The notes: generated by a model not told the origin, from the letters alone. A stretch of DNA of 17,877 bases from Candidatus Gastranaerophilales bacterium HUM_12 (GCA_002102825.1 DABJ01000012.1:1-17877); one strand, 5' to 3'; counted from the first letter of the stretch, positions 1 to 9,105 are shown. Program-made: numbers and translations.

Positions 1-20
1 ATTTAAAGGACGTTCGATAT
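1..20. repeat. 20-bp direct repeat of helicase gene interior
   Basis: The first 20 bases of the window are identical to positions 967-986, inside the helicase gene, and the match ends at position 21. The left extent is unknown because the window starts here. Read in the helicase frame, the segment stays open to a TAA at 75-77. It could be the edge of a broken helicase copy or an artefact of a contig end. Confidence 0.6.
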
Positions 21-50
21 TTTATAAGGTATTATAAAAATATTGAATTT

Positions 51-473
51 TCAATGTTTAGTTATATCTACCATTAAGCTATTTTTAGCTACAGAATCAA
101 CAACATCATTTACATTTTGGGTTGATTCAATATTTTTAGACATCTTATCAGCTTTTTTACAAAGTAATTCAATAAAATGTAAAGGACTTCTAAATATAGT
201 GAAAAGACTTTCATTTATAGATATAGGAATTTTATCTGTATATTTTTTAGGAAATATATTTGCACCTAATTTTCTATCATGGAAGAATGAAAATTCTGGG
301 GGACATAAAAAAATATCAACATTTTTATTATTTTTTTGAGATGAAATTAATTCTTGAAATTTAGCTAAATCTTCTTCTTTCAATCTCTTTTTTAAAATTT
401 TTTCCGCACAGGGATCTATCTTAAAACTCATTCCAAAGTTCTGTTGTTGATTTTCCACACGTATTACTTTCAT
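51..473 (-). CDS. Small orphan protein, 140 aa
   Basis: I do not recognise this protein. It is soluble-looking, with no signal peptide or membrane segment, and is rich in Lys, Asn and Ser, with a charged stretch rich in Lys and Glu near residues 25-40 and a central PPEFSFF. The start is well supported: AAGGAG lies 6 nt before the ATG. Its N-terminus (MKVIRVENQQQNFGMSFK) resembles the short N/Q/S-rich, Phe-ending starts of three other small proteins in this window (10757-11173, 14730-15059 and 16664-17032). It is divergent from the helicase and shares a 144-bp intergenic region with it. The gene is real on the evidence of the ribosome site and length; the function is unknown. Confidence 0.75.
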   Translation of the reverse strand: MKVIRVENQQQNFGMSFKIDPCAEKILKKRLKEEDLAKFQELISSQKNNKNVDIFLCPPEFSFFHDRKLGANIFPKKYTDKIPISINESLFTIFRSPLHFIELLCKKADKMSKNIESTQNVNDVVDSVAKNSLMVDITKH

Positions 474-497
474 ATAATTCTCCTTACTACAACTAAC

Positions 498-503
498 ATT
501 ATA
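498..503 (-). promoter_or_regulatory. Putative -10 of the small orphan gene
   Basis: On the minus strand this is a perfect TATAAT, 24 bp upstream of the ATG at 473. No good -35 is visible at 16-18 bp spacing, so the call rests on the -10 alone. Confidence 0.35.
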
Positions 504-556
504 AAGCTAAAAAATAAAAACTTTGCTAAACATTTAAAATATATTTACATACCAGC

Positions 557-585
557 TTTTAATCTATACAACAATATGTTATAAT
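557..585 (+). promoter_or_regulatory. Extended -10 promoter of the helicase gene
   Basis: TATAAT at 580-585 is preceded by TG at 577-578, which gives an extended -10 (TGTTATAAT). The -35 position (TTTTAA, 557-562) is weak, as is usual for extended -10 promoters. Transcription would begin near 592, leaving a leader of about 25 nt before the ATG at 618. Confidence 0.55.
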
Positions 586-617
586 ATTAATAAGAATAGC
601 TTTAAAAAGGACAGAAA

Positions 618-2906
618 ATGAGTGAGTTTCCATTCGAGTTGGATGATTTCCAAAAAGAGGCGTGTGAAATTATTGACAGAGGAGAAAGCGTTGTTGTGTG
701 TGCTCCAACCGGTGCAGGTAAGACCGTAATTGCGGAACACGCAATAAACCGAGCATTAGAGCAAGGTTGTAGAATTTTTTATACAACGCCTTTGAAAGCT
801 CTTTCTAACCAAAAATTTTATGATTTTTGTGAAAAATACGGCTCAGATAAGGTCGGAGTTTTAACAGGCGATACTTCAATCAATAGAAATGCACAAATTG
901 TTATTATGACTACAGAAGTTTTCCGAAATATGTTATATGGTACAAATTTTGGAGCGGTTGCAGATAATTTAAAGGACGTTCGATATGTTGTGTTAGATGA
1001 AGTTCACTATATGAATGATGAACAAAGAGGTACTGTTTGGGAAGAAAGTATAATTTATTGTCCAACTAATATTCAAATTATTGCACTATCAGCAACAGTT
1101 GCTAACTGCGAAGAATTAACAAATTGGATAAACACGGTACACTCAAAAACAAAATTAGTTAACACTGATTTTAGACCGGTTCCGCTTAAATTTTTCTATT
1201 TTGACAGTTCTAAACCATATAAATTACTACCGCTTTTAACCCCGGACGGAAAACTTAATAAAAAAATCAAACCAGAAAAACCTCAATGGGCTAAAGGTAG
1301 AGATAAACGTAAAAAAACATACGTAAAACAAATTATCCAAAACTTAGCTGACAATGATATGTTACCTGCAATTTATTTCACATTTTCCAGAAAAAAATGT
1401 GATGAGCAAATGGAAAAATGCGCAGGTCTTGGTTTGAATACAAGAAAAGAACAAGAAGAAATTAAAGCATTTATAGAAGAATTTATTGCGGAAAATCCAC
1501 ACCTCTATGGGAATAAACATATTGAATATTTAATCCAAGGTGTTGCATCACACCATGCAGGACTTTTGCCGGCATGGAAGAACCTTGTTGAAAAACTATT
1601 TCAAAAAGGACTTATCAAAGTTGTTTTCGCAACAGAAACACTCGCAGCCGGAATTAATATGCCGGCAAGGTCAACCGTTATAAGTTCAACAAGCAAAAGA
1701 ACGGATTCCGGACATAGAATGCTTACGGCTAACGAATTTCTTCAAATGTCAGGTAGAGCTGGACGTCGAGGAATGGACGAAGTCGGTTATGTAACAATTG
1801 TTGGCACTTCTTTCCAAACCCCAGATGAAGTAGCTGAACTTGTATTAAGTGCTTCCAACCCTCTTGAAAGTAGATTTTCTCCAAGCTACTCCATGGTTTT
1901 GAACTTGTTACAAAGATTTAATCTTGAAGAATCAAAAGAACTTATCCTAAAAAGTTTTGGATATTATTCTTCAGACTTTAGACTTAAACCAATACTTGAC
2001 CAAATTGAACAATACGAAAATGAAATTAAAGAACGTAGTTTTATTTGCCCTTATCATTTGAATGACGAAAAAATGCATGAATATGACAAATTAAGATTTT
2101 TATACGTTCAAAATAGACAAACTTATAAAAAAATACTCAAACAAGAAAAATCAAAACATAGACCTCTTACACCTGAAATTATTGAATTCGGGAAACGAAA
2201 TAAAGCAGAATTACAAAAACTTCAAAGTTATGCCTGTGATATGTGTAAACATTACAAAAAACACTCTAAAAACCTTGAAGTTATTGAACGACTTTTAAAT
2301 AAAAAGAAAAAATTAAACAAAGAAATTGAAAAACAAAAAGATATTTATTGGAATAAATTCTTAGCACACCGAGCAGCCCTAAAAGATTACGGATATCTTG
2401 TAAATGATTACCCGACAGATAAAGGCAAAACGACTTCGCAAATTCGTTCTGAAAATGAACTGTTCTTAGCAGAAATCATATTCTCCGGAATATTAGAAAA
2501 TCTAACCCCATCACAACTTGCAGGGGTAATTTGTGCTCTTACAACAGAAGATTTGAGAATTGAAATTCCATATATTCCTTTCTCCGAACCGGTTAGAAAA
2601 ACTCTTAACCAAATAAGAAATATCAAACGGAAACTTGAAAAAACTCAAAACAAATATGATATTGAAGCTCCTTTATATATAAATCCATACTTTAGTTCCC
2701 TAATTGAATTATGGGTCGAGGGTGCTGAATGGGAAACTGTTTCTGAACAAATCGAAATTGGTGAGGGAGATATCGTTAGAGCTTTCAAACGAGTAGTTGA
2801 CGTTTTAAGACAATTAACGACAATTGATAATGTACCAGAAAGCTTAGTTTTCACCGCAAGAGAAGCTATTGAAAAAATTCAACGCCCTCCGGTTGATGTT
2901 GATTAA
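618..2906 (+). CDS. Ski2-like superfamily II RNA helicase
   Basis: This is an ATP-dependent RNA helicase of the Ski2/Mtr4-like group (bacterial HelY relatives), expected to unwind structured RNA during processing or decay. The helicase core is complete: Walker A APTGAGKT at residues 29-36, motif Ia TTPLKALSNQK at 56-66, a DEVH box at 127-130 and SAT at 158-160. The second RecA domain carries the ATETLAAGINMPA motif and the QMSGRAGRRG motif VI. The C-terminal part (roughly residue 640 on) looks like the DSHCT domain typical of Ski2 proteins. A CPYH at 477-480 and a CDMC at 540-543 fall where HelY-type proteins carry conserved cysteines and may bind a metal. AAGG lies about 7 nt before the ATG. 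It reads as a single-gene unit, convergent with the metalloprotease. Length (762 aa) is near the shorter end of the family. Confidence 0.93.
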   Translation: MSEFPFELDDFQKEACEIIDRGESVVVCAPTGAGKTVIAEHAINRALEQGCRIFYTTPLKALSNQKFYDFCEKYGSDKVGVLTGDTSINRNAQIVIMTTEVFRNMLYGTNFGAVADNLKDVRYVVLDEVHYMNDEQRGTVWEESIIYCPTNIQIIALSATVANCEELTNWINTVHSKTKLVNTDFRPVPLKFFYFDSSKPYKLLPLLTPDGKLNKKIKPEKPQWAKGRDKRKKTYVKQIIQNLADNDMLPAIYFTFSRKKCDEQMEKCAGLGLNTRKEQEEIKAFIEEFIAENPHLYGNKHIEYLIQGVASHHAGLLPAWKNLVEKLFQKGLIKVVFATETLAAGINMPARSTVISSTSKRTDSGHRMLTANEFLQMSGRAGRRGMDEVGYVTIVGTSFQTPDEVAELVLSASNPLESRFSPSYSMVLNLLQRFNLEESKELILKSFGYYSSDFRLKPILDQIEQYENEIKERSFICPYHLNDEKMHEYDKLRFLYVQNRQTYKKILKQEKSKHRPLTPEIIEFGKRNKAELQKLQSYACDMCKHYKKHSKNLEVIERLLNKKKKLNKEIEKQKDIYWNKFLAHRAALKDYGYLVNDYPTDKGKTTSQIRSENELFLAEIIFSGILENLTPSQLAGVICALTTEDLRIEIPYIPFSEPVRKTLNQIRNIKRKLEKTQNKYDIEAPLYINPYFSSLIELWVEGAEWETVSEQIEIGEGDIVRAFKRVVDVLRQLTTIDNVPESLVFTAREAIEKIQRPPVDVD

Positions 2907-2975
2907 TTCAAAATGTCTTATATTCTAAAAATTTCGATGGAAGAATTTTTCAAAGGTATCGATATTAAATCTTCT

Positions 2976-4271
2976 CTATGATGCATTTTTAATTTTATAA
3001 ATATCGTTAATCAATTCATCAATATTATTGCTTGGTCGTATTGATTTTGCCTGCTTTGCATAATTTAGTGCATTATTATAATCTCGTTTGTTATAGTAAA
3101 TTATTGCTCTATTATATGCAACCATATAATTTTCATCTTCATTTTGTGCTAAATTTGAAGCAGAATTTAGAGCATTTAATGCTAAATCAAAATCACCCAT
3201 ATCAACATATATTGATGCGATATTTATATATCCGGCAGCAAAATTTGGGTATTTTTGAATATATTTTTGATATTCCTCAAGTTTCTTTAAAAGTCTTGCA
3301 TCTTCACTACCCATAATAAGCGGAGGGTAGTAAAAATTCTCGCTATGTAAACCTTTAACATTAGAAATTGTTGGTTCTAACCTATATAAAAGAGCTAAAG
3401 TCTTTAAATCACGAGACGTCAAATATTGAAAATCAGAACGATACAAGGCATAAATGTTTTTGCTATTGTCATTAGATGCATACATCAAATCTTCCGGATT
3501 ATCACTGTGTCCCATAAGTCCCAAAGTATGTCCGATTTCGTGCAGTGCAGTATTATAAACCTCCAATGGTGAAAATAATTCGTGACGAGGATTTGTCTTA
3601 AAAAATGTTAAATTCATTTTTTCAAGAACTCCACTTGACGTAATCACAGGATCAGTGTATGCAATTGCAAATTTGCAATTTTCACTTTTACAGGAATTAT
3701 CAGAAATATCGCTAAATTTAATAACGATATTTGCATCTTTTTCATCTTTAGTTTGTACAAATTTTACAAAATTTGTTCTTTGAGTCCATTGAGATAAGGC
3801 TTTGTCTATATTTTCATGGTAATAAGCCGGCACAGATTTAACATTTTTATAATAAATCTTTAGCGGAAAAGAATTTATATCCCAACGAATAATATCATTC
3901 CCTGCTACGGCATTAAAAATATAATTATTTTCGACACCAATAAGTAAATTATGCCTTAGATAAACGGCTTGATAACGAGCATATTTTTTCGCCTCATCAT
4001 TAATTTTAGAATTTCCAATTTCATAAAGTTTCTTTTGTACAGAATATGTCGGTTTTGATTTTGAAAGAGCTAAAACATAATAAAAGCGTGTCAAAATATT
4101 TTTCGGGTCAGAAAATAATGATTTTTCGAATAAAGGCAATGACTGTTCATACTGGCCTGCAGAATATAAAGCCTTTGCTTTATTATAATAATAAGATGCA
4201 CTAAATGGTGATTTATAAAGCATATAAACCACGAGAACTACAAATAGAATAAATAATAAAACCTTACGCAT
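2976..4271 (-). CDS. Membrane-anchored TPR / matrixin-type metalloprotease
   Basis: This is a predicted zinc-dependent peptidase of the metzincin clan. HEIGHTLGLMGH at residues 244-255 gives three zinc-binding His and the catalytic Glu, and Met263 in DLMYA fits the Met-turn. Residues 1-20 form an N-terminal hydrophobic helix after MRK, with no clear cleavage site, so a signal anchor with the enzyme outside the cytoplasmic membrane is likely. A TPR-like repeat lies at about 25-65 (YSAGQYEQSLPLFEKSL) and one or two more at about 340-420, flanking the peptidase. The ATG overlaps the scpB stop (ATGCGTAA, 8 nt), so translation is probably coupled to scpB and the gene is the last of the smc operon. 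The substrate is unknown. The peptidase class is clear; any link to chromosome segregation is only from context. Confidence 0.88.
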   Translation of the reverse strand: MRKVLLFILFVVLVVYMLYKSPFSASYYYNKAKALYSAGQYEQSLPLFEKSLFSDPKNILTRFYYVLALSKSKPTYSVQKKLYEIGNSKINDEAKKYARYQAVYLRHNLLIGVENNYIFNAVAGNDIIRWDINSFPLKIYYKNVKSVPAYYHENIDKALSQWTQRTNFVKFVQTKDEKDANIVIKFSDISDNSCKSENCKFAIAYTDPVITSSGVLEKMNLTFFKTNPRHELFSPLEVYNTALHEIGHTLGLMGHSDNPEDLMYASNDNSKNIYALYRSDFQYLTSRDLKTLALLYRLEPTISNVKGLHSENFYYPPLIMGSEDARLLKKLEEYQKYIQKYPNFAAGYINIASIYVDMGDFDLALNALNSASNLAQNEDENYMVAYNRAIIYYNKRDYNNALNYAKQAKSIRPSNNIDELINDIYKIKNAS

Positions 4272-4776
4272 TATTTTTCTTTTCTGCTAAATCCTGTTCA
4301 AGTTTTTGAGCTAAAGCCCTGGTATCACCTTTTAATTTAAAATACTCTGCAAATTTGGGAGTTGTTTTAATGTTGATACTTCGACCGTTCTTGTCTTTAT
4401 GTTTAGAAACAAGGCCTTTTTCAACGAGTTCTGCGACATGTTCGTAAGCAGCTGAACGAAGTTTTACAAGTTCAGTTTGTCTGATAGGTTCTTTTAAGGC
4501 AATTACAAGTAATGTTCTTAATACTGCAGGTTTTAAATCAATCGGACAAATCTTTTCAACAATATCTGAATACTCTTCCCTAACTTGAAGAATATAACCG
4601 TTTTCGTCATCAATTTCCAATGCTCCATCTCTTGAAGCATAGTCCATAATCAAGTCAAGCAGTGCTTGTTCAACCTCCTCAGGCTCTTTATCCAAATAAG
4701 TTGCAATTTCTTCCAAGGTCAAAGCCTTTGCGGTTACGAATAAAACCGCTTCAATTCTAGACTTCAGTTGCTGCAT
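4264..4776 (-). CDS. scpB: Segregation and condensation protein B
   Basis: ScpB is the winged-helix (kite) subunit of the bacterial condensin. It dimerises and binds ScpA, which closes the SMC ring. The protein matches the family: the start KSRIEAVLFVTAKALTLEEIA is the first winged helix, followed by the second (LRTLLVIALKEPIRQTELVKLR). It is 170 aa, within the usual range. I chose the ATG at 4776 because AAGGTGG lies 8 nt upstream. A GTG four codons earlier (4788) is in frame but has poorer spacing. The start overlaps the end of scpA by 20 nt and its stop overlaps the metalloprotease start. It is an operon member with smc and scpA. Confidence 0.93.
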   Translation of the reverse strand: MQQLKSRIEAVLFVTAKALTLEEIATYLDKEPEEVEQALLDLIMDYASRDGALEIDDENGYILQVREEYSDIVEKICPIDLKPAVLRTLLVIALKEPIRQTELVKLRSAAYEHVAELVEKGLVSKHKDKNGRSINIKTTPKFAEYFKLKGDTRALAQKLEQDLAEKKNNA

Positions 4777-5587
4777 CTTTATTTCCACCTTTAACTACAT
4801 ATAAATCAGAATAAAATTCTTCTTGTTCCAATTCATAATCAGTATCTCTGCATAAGAATAACAATGCAATATAAGCACTGATTTTGTCCATTCCAAGCAT
4901 TGTTAATTCTTTCAATTCAATTTTTTCTTCTCGCGCAAAAATTTGTTCAAGATTGTCTTTCAATTTCAAAACAGCTTCTTCAATGTACTCTTCATGAGCC
5001 ATTGAAACAATTTCTTCAGGAGTTAATCTTGAATAATTTCTAACATGACGTTTTGCCCTTTCATGTGCGCTTTTCATTGAAGCTCGTTTTTCTAATTTTT
5101 CATAGAACTCCAATTGTTTAATCAAGTCTTTCAAAGTAACAACACGATTACGGTTAAGTCTGATACTTGTTCTTCTTTGCAATGCTTCATCAAAACTTAC
5201 AACATTACTTGTAGGGATAAACTCTTGATCTTCCGGATATTCAACAATAAATCCGTCATCATCATAAATAGTATTATCCTGTTCCTCATCTTGAAAATCT
5301 TCCAATGACAAACCGGCTAAAACATTTGATTGCAAACGGCAAAGAATGGAGGCAAAAAGGAGTGTTCTTGATGCGACTCTAAGGTTTAGCGATTTCAATT
5401 CAATCATTCTTTGAAGATATTTTTCTGTAACATCTAATATATCAATGTTCCAAGGGTCAATCTTACCTTGTTTTGCCATATCGACAAGAATTCCGATACC
5501 GTCATTAGCATCAAATTCACCAGTTTTACCATATATAGAAGATTCTAAATCCTCAGCATTTAAAAGATTATTGTTCATTTTCGTCAT
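4757..5587 (-). CDS. scpA: Segregation and condensation protein A (kleisin)
   Basis: ScpA is the kleisin that links the SMC heads and recruits ScpB. The N-terminal helical domain contains ILVDMAKQGKIDPWNIDILD, the characteristic ScpA segment, followed by LRVASRTLLFASILCRLQS. The C-terminal winged helix (ELTMLGMDKISAYIALLFL, near residues 225-245) would bind the SMC cap. The acidic middle (residues about 95-125) is typical of the kleisin linker. Length is 276 aa, slightly above the usual 240-260. The ATG at 5587 lies inside the last codons of smc (20-nt overlap). An in-frame ATG three codons later (5578) is also possible and is better spaced from a GAG. The family call is sure; the exact start is not. 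Confidence 0.93.
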   Translation of the reverse strand: MTKMNNNLLNAEDLESSIYGKTGEFDANDGIGILVDMAKQGKIDPWNIDILDVTEKYLQRMIELKSLNLRVASRTLLFASILCRLQSNVLAGLSLEDFQDEEQDNTIYDDDGFIVEYPEDQEFIPTSNVVSFDEALQRRTSIRLNRNRVVTLKDLIKQLEFYEKLEKRASMKSAHERAKRHVRNYSRLTPEEIVSMAHEEYIEEAVLKLKDNLEQIFAREEKIELKELTMLGMDKISAYIALLFLCRDTDYELEQEEFYSDLYVVKGGNKDAATEV

Positions 5588-8500
5588 CTCTTATTTTAAC
5601 TCCGGTAACCTTTGTTTTACCTTTTTCTTTTTGCGTAACACCAATTGTTCTATGAGCAGCTTCAATCATTGGTCGCCTGTGACTTACAACTACAAATTGA
5701 GTATTTGCTGATTGTTTTTGAATCATATCCGCAATTCTTTCAACATTCATTGTGTCTAAACTTGCATCAACCTCATCAAGTGCATAAAACGGTGCAGGTA
5801 AATATTTTTGGATAGAGAATACCAAAGCTAAAGCTGTTAAAGCTTTTTCTCCACCTGATAAAGCTCCGAGTTTGTTATTTGTAATTTTATCTCTTGGTTT
5901 AGCTTCAATTGTCATGCCGGCAGACAACGGATCTTTTTCATTTTCTAATATCAATTTACCCTCACCCTCTGACAATTGATGATAAATATCTTTAAAGTTT
6001 TCATTTATGGCAGTAAATGTCGTCATAAATGCTTCTTTTTTCTGTTGTTCAAATCCATTCATCTTATCTAAAATTGATTGACGTTCAGTTGACAAGGTAT
6101 TGATTTGAGTGTCTAATTCTTGTTTTCTTGCAGATTTCTCTTCGTAAGAAACAATTGCACGCATATTAACATCACCCAACTCTTGCATTCTCTTATCTAG
6201 TCGTTGAATTTTTGCATTTAATTCATCTATTGAAATTTGAACAGGCTCAAGTTTATCGACATCAACCCCTGAATCGGATAAAACATCAGCGGCTTCTTTC
6301 AATTGAGGTTCAAGTTCTCTTCTTCTGGCTTTGAAAGATTCAATTGATTCATTAATTCTATCAATATCTGATGCTTTTACGGCACTATTTGTTTGTAAAT
6401 CTACTAAGCTCTTATGAATTTCTTCTTTTTGTTTCACAAGTTCTCCGATTTTTTCATCAATTACCGCAATTTTATCAGATAGGGTATTTAATTGTTCCTC
6501 CAGTTGAACGATTTCTGTCTTATACGTTTCTTTATCTTGTTCAAGGGTTTCATTATTTTTTATTGTGTTTTTAATATCTTCTTCTTTAGACGTAATTAAC
6601 TGTTCATTGAATTTGATTGTATTTTCAAAACCCTGAATTTCGTTATTAACATTCATCAAGTTATTGTTCAAACGACGAATTTCATCTTCAATACCTTGAG
6701 TTTTCTCTTTCAAATCTTTCAAATCTTTGTCGTTTAACAAATTATCAAGCTCGGCTAACTTGTCTTGAGCTTGTTGAATAGAGTCAGCTAATTCGACCCT
6801 TTTCAGTTCAATTTTGTCTAATTCTTTGTTTATAGTTTCAATTTTGGGTTCATTTTCAGCTACAAAAGTTTTCTTTGATTCTAATAATGTTTGACTATTT
6901 TCAAATTGAGAAGTCATATTAGAAAGTTCTAATTTAGCTTTTGCATACTCAGTAGAAGAAGCAGAATATGCGGAACGAATTTTGTCTAATTTGTCTTCCA
7001 AATCTCGTTTCTTAATTACGGAAGAGTCATATTTCTTTTGTAATTCATCTAATTTAGCTTTTGCTCTTTCCAAATCTTTGTCGTCATTCTTACCAAATCC
7101 GAACATTGATTTTTTAACATAACCACCAGTAATTGCAGAAGATTTTTCATATAACTTTCCGTCTAATGTTACCATACGGTATTTACCCATTAGTGGTTCA
7201 GCCGATTCTGCATCTTCAACAATCAATGTATCACCAACGGCATAGAAAAATGCATCAAGATAAATATCATCAAAATCTACAAGATTGATAGCAAAATCTA
7301 TTACACCTTTGTTCTTAGGCAATTGAAGTCTGGTTGGAGCTTTTTTAATTTTGTTCAACGGAATGAAAGTAGCTCGACCTGAACGAGATGAATTTAACAA
7401 TTCCATTGCAACATAAGCCGCATGCGGATCATCTACAACAATATGAGTTAATCTTCCTCCAAATGCAATATCAAGAGCCAAATTGAATTCTTCATCAACC
7501 TTACCTAATTGCATCAAAGGAGCATGCACTCCTTCAAGCTTAGCATTCATTACGGTATTAATCGGTAATGTCGCTCCAGCAGTTGAAGACATAGCTTTTT
7601 TCTGAGTTTCCATTTCTGTAAATTTGCGATAAGCAGCTCTTACATCATGGTCATAATCCTCAATTGAGGTTTTTATATCGTCAAGGTCTTTCATTGTTTT
7701 TGTCTGGATTTCTTTTAATTCGTCCATCTCTTTTTTCAGATCAGACACTTGCATTTCTTTTAACGATTTATTATCAGAAAAATTAGCCTTTGCGTTTTCT
7801 GCTTGTTCAATAAAGGCTTTTGCTTCATCTAGTTCCTTTTTCAAATTCTTTAATTCGTTTTCTTTCGGTAATGATTGTTTTAATAATTCATTATCTTTAT
7901 CTTTCAAAGAATCTAAGGAACGAGAAACATCATTTCTTTCTTGAATATATTTATCTGCTGTAGAACTTAAACCTGAAATATCTTCCAGTTTTTTAGCAAG
8001 TTCAACTTTCTTTTCTTTTAATTGCGTTTCAATAATTCCAACTTTGTCATGAGAAAGCTTGATATTCAATCTTTCATCTTCAATTTTCTTCTTGTAAGAT
8101 TGAATACCGTTTTTCGCATTTTCAATTGACTGTAAACCTTTGTGAATTTGAGTATCAGAATAATCAATTGCGTTCTTCTTAGTTTGAATTCTTGCTGATA
8201 AATCACTCTGTGCATCTTTTAATTTGTTACGCTCATCTTCTCCTTGTTCTTTAAGCTTTGCATCAAGTTCTGTATATTTTTGATTTATAAGCTTGATTTT
8301 TTCATCAATATCTTTTTTATTGATTTGTTCTTCTTTTAATTTTTTATTTGCTTGAAGAATATTATCATGTGCAATTTCTAAATTTCTTTTCAAATCAAAG
8401 AATTTAACCGTACTAACTTGAGATTCAAGTTCATTTTTTTCTTCTTGAAGTTTTTTGTATTTTAGGGCAACTTCTCTTTCTGATTTCAATTGCTCAAGAG

Positions 8501-9083
8501 TTTTTTCTACTTCAGTTAGAATTAACATAGCAGATTCAACCCTTTGTTCAACCGTTTTTAATTCATTTGTTGCTTGGTCTATTCGCCTGTCAAAATCCGC
8601 AACCCCAGCAATTTCATCAATAATTCCACGGCGAACTTTTGATGAACACATAACAATACTTGTGACGTCGTTTTGCATCATAACATTGTAACTATTTGGA
8701 GTAATATTATATTTTTCTAAAATAGAACGAATATTTGTTAGTGTATCAATTTTGTCATTCAGATAATATGTACTAGCATATCCTTGGTTGGTTTTACGAA
8801 TTCTACGCGTTACGGAAAGCTCATTATTTCCATCAACATCACCAAAAACGACTTTAACAGATGCTTCATTTTTATTGTTAAACGTAGTAATAAAATCAGA
8901 TAAATTTTCAATACGCAAAGCAGAACCTGTTCTAAGCCCCAACGCAAACATAATACTATCAATGATATTACTTTTACCCGAACCATTTGGTCCTGAAACA
9001 GTCGTAAAACCTTTCAACAGGGGAATATCTGACTTATTTGCAAATGATTTAAAATTATCAATTTCAAGTTGTTTTATGTACAT
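5568..9083 (-). CDS. smc: Chromosome segregation protein SMC
   Basis: SMC is the ATPase arm of the condensin-like complex that folds and segregates the chromosome by loop extrusion. From the chosen ATG the protein is 1171 aa, the usual length. Walker A GPNGSGKS is at residues 31-38. Long coiled coils flank a hinge at about 515-655, which includes the Gly-rich AITGGYVKK end. The C-terminal head has the signature LSGGEKA (1075-1081) and Walker B with D1103/E1104 in ALDEVDASLD. The frame extends 19 codons further upstream to 9140, but homologous SMCs begin at MYIKQLEIDNFKSFA, so the ATG at 9083 is preferred even though its ribosome site is weak. It heads the smc-scpA-scpB-metalloprotease operon. 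In many bacteria smc lies apart from scpAB, so the contiguous order is notable. Confidence 0.96.
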   Translation of the reverse strand: MYIKQLEIDNFKSFANKSDIPLLKGFTTVSGPNGSGKSNIIDSIMFALGLRTGSALRIENLSDFITTFNNKNEASVKVVFGDVDGNNELSVTRRIRKTNQGYASTYYLNDKIDTLTNIRSILEKYNITPNSYNVMMQNDVTSIVMCSSKVRRGIIDEIAGVADFDRRIDQATNELKTVEQRVESAMLILTEVEKTLEQLKSEREVALKYKKLQEEKNELESQVSTVKFFDLKRNLEIAHDNILQANKKLKEEQINKKDIDEKIKLINQKYTELDAKLKEQGEDERNKLKDAQSDLSARIQTKKNAIDYSDTQIHKGLQSIENAKNGIQSYKKKIEDERLNIKLSHDKVGIIETQLKEKKVELAKKLEDISGLSSTADKYIQERNDVSRSLDSLKDKDNELLKQSLPKENELKNLKKELDEAKAFIEQAENAKANFSDNKSLKEMQVSDLKKEMDELKEIQTKTMKDLDDIKTSIEDYDHDVRAAYRKFTEMETQKKAMSSTAGATLPINTVMNAKLEGVHAPLMQLGKVDEEFNLALDIAFGGRLTHIVVDDPHAAYVAMELLNSSRSGRATFIPLNKIKKAPTRLQLPKNKGVIDFAINLVDFDDIYLDAFFYAVGDTLIVEDAESAEPLMGKYRMVTLDGKLYEKSSAITGGYVKKSMFGFGKNDDKDLERAKAKLDELQKKYDSSVIKKRDLEDKLDKIRSAYSASSTEYAKAKLELSNMTSQFENSQTLLESKKTFVAENEPKIETINKELDKIELKRVELADSIQQAQDKLAELDNLLNDKDLKDLKEKTQGIEDEIRRLNNNLMNVNNEIQGFENTIKFNEQLITSKEEDIKNTIKNNETLEQDKETYKTEIVQLEEQLNTLSDKIAVIDEKIGELVKQKEEIHKSLVDLQTNSAVKASDIDRINESIESFKARRRELEPQLKEAADVLSDSGVDVDKLEPVQISIDELNAKIQRLDKRMQELGDVNMRAIVSYEEKSARKQELDTQINTLSTERQSILDKMNGFEQQKKEAFMTTFTAINENFKDIYHQLSEGEGKLILENEKDPLSAGMTIEAKPRDKITNNKLGALSGGEKALTALALVFSIQKYLPAPFYALDEVDASLDTMNVERIADMIQKQSANTQFVVVSHRRPMIEAAHRTIGVTQKEKGKTKVTGVKIRDDENEQ

Positions 9084-9105
9084 AAATCTACCCAAGTATA
9101 GTCTT

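Noticed and set aside
43..339. Plus-strand open frame opposite the small orphan gene
   Set aside because: It lies antisense to the gene at 51-473, which has a proper ribosome site, and its composition is that of a reverse-strand shadow.
2927..2950. AAAAATT / AATTTTT hairpin between the convergent helicase and metalloprotease genes
   Set aside because: The stem is 7 bp of A/T only with a 10-nt loop and no T-run; not strong enough to call a terminator.
2957..2968. TATCGATATTAA, repeated at 17140-17151
   Set aside because: Two copies of a 12-mer in AT-rich intergenic DNA, with no shared position relative to genes; probably chance, though a genome-wide count would settle it.
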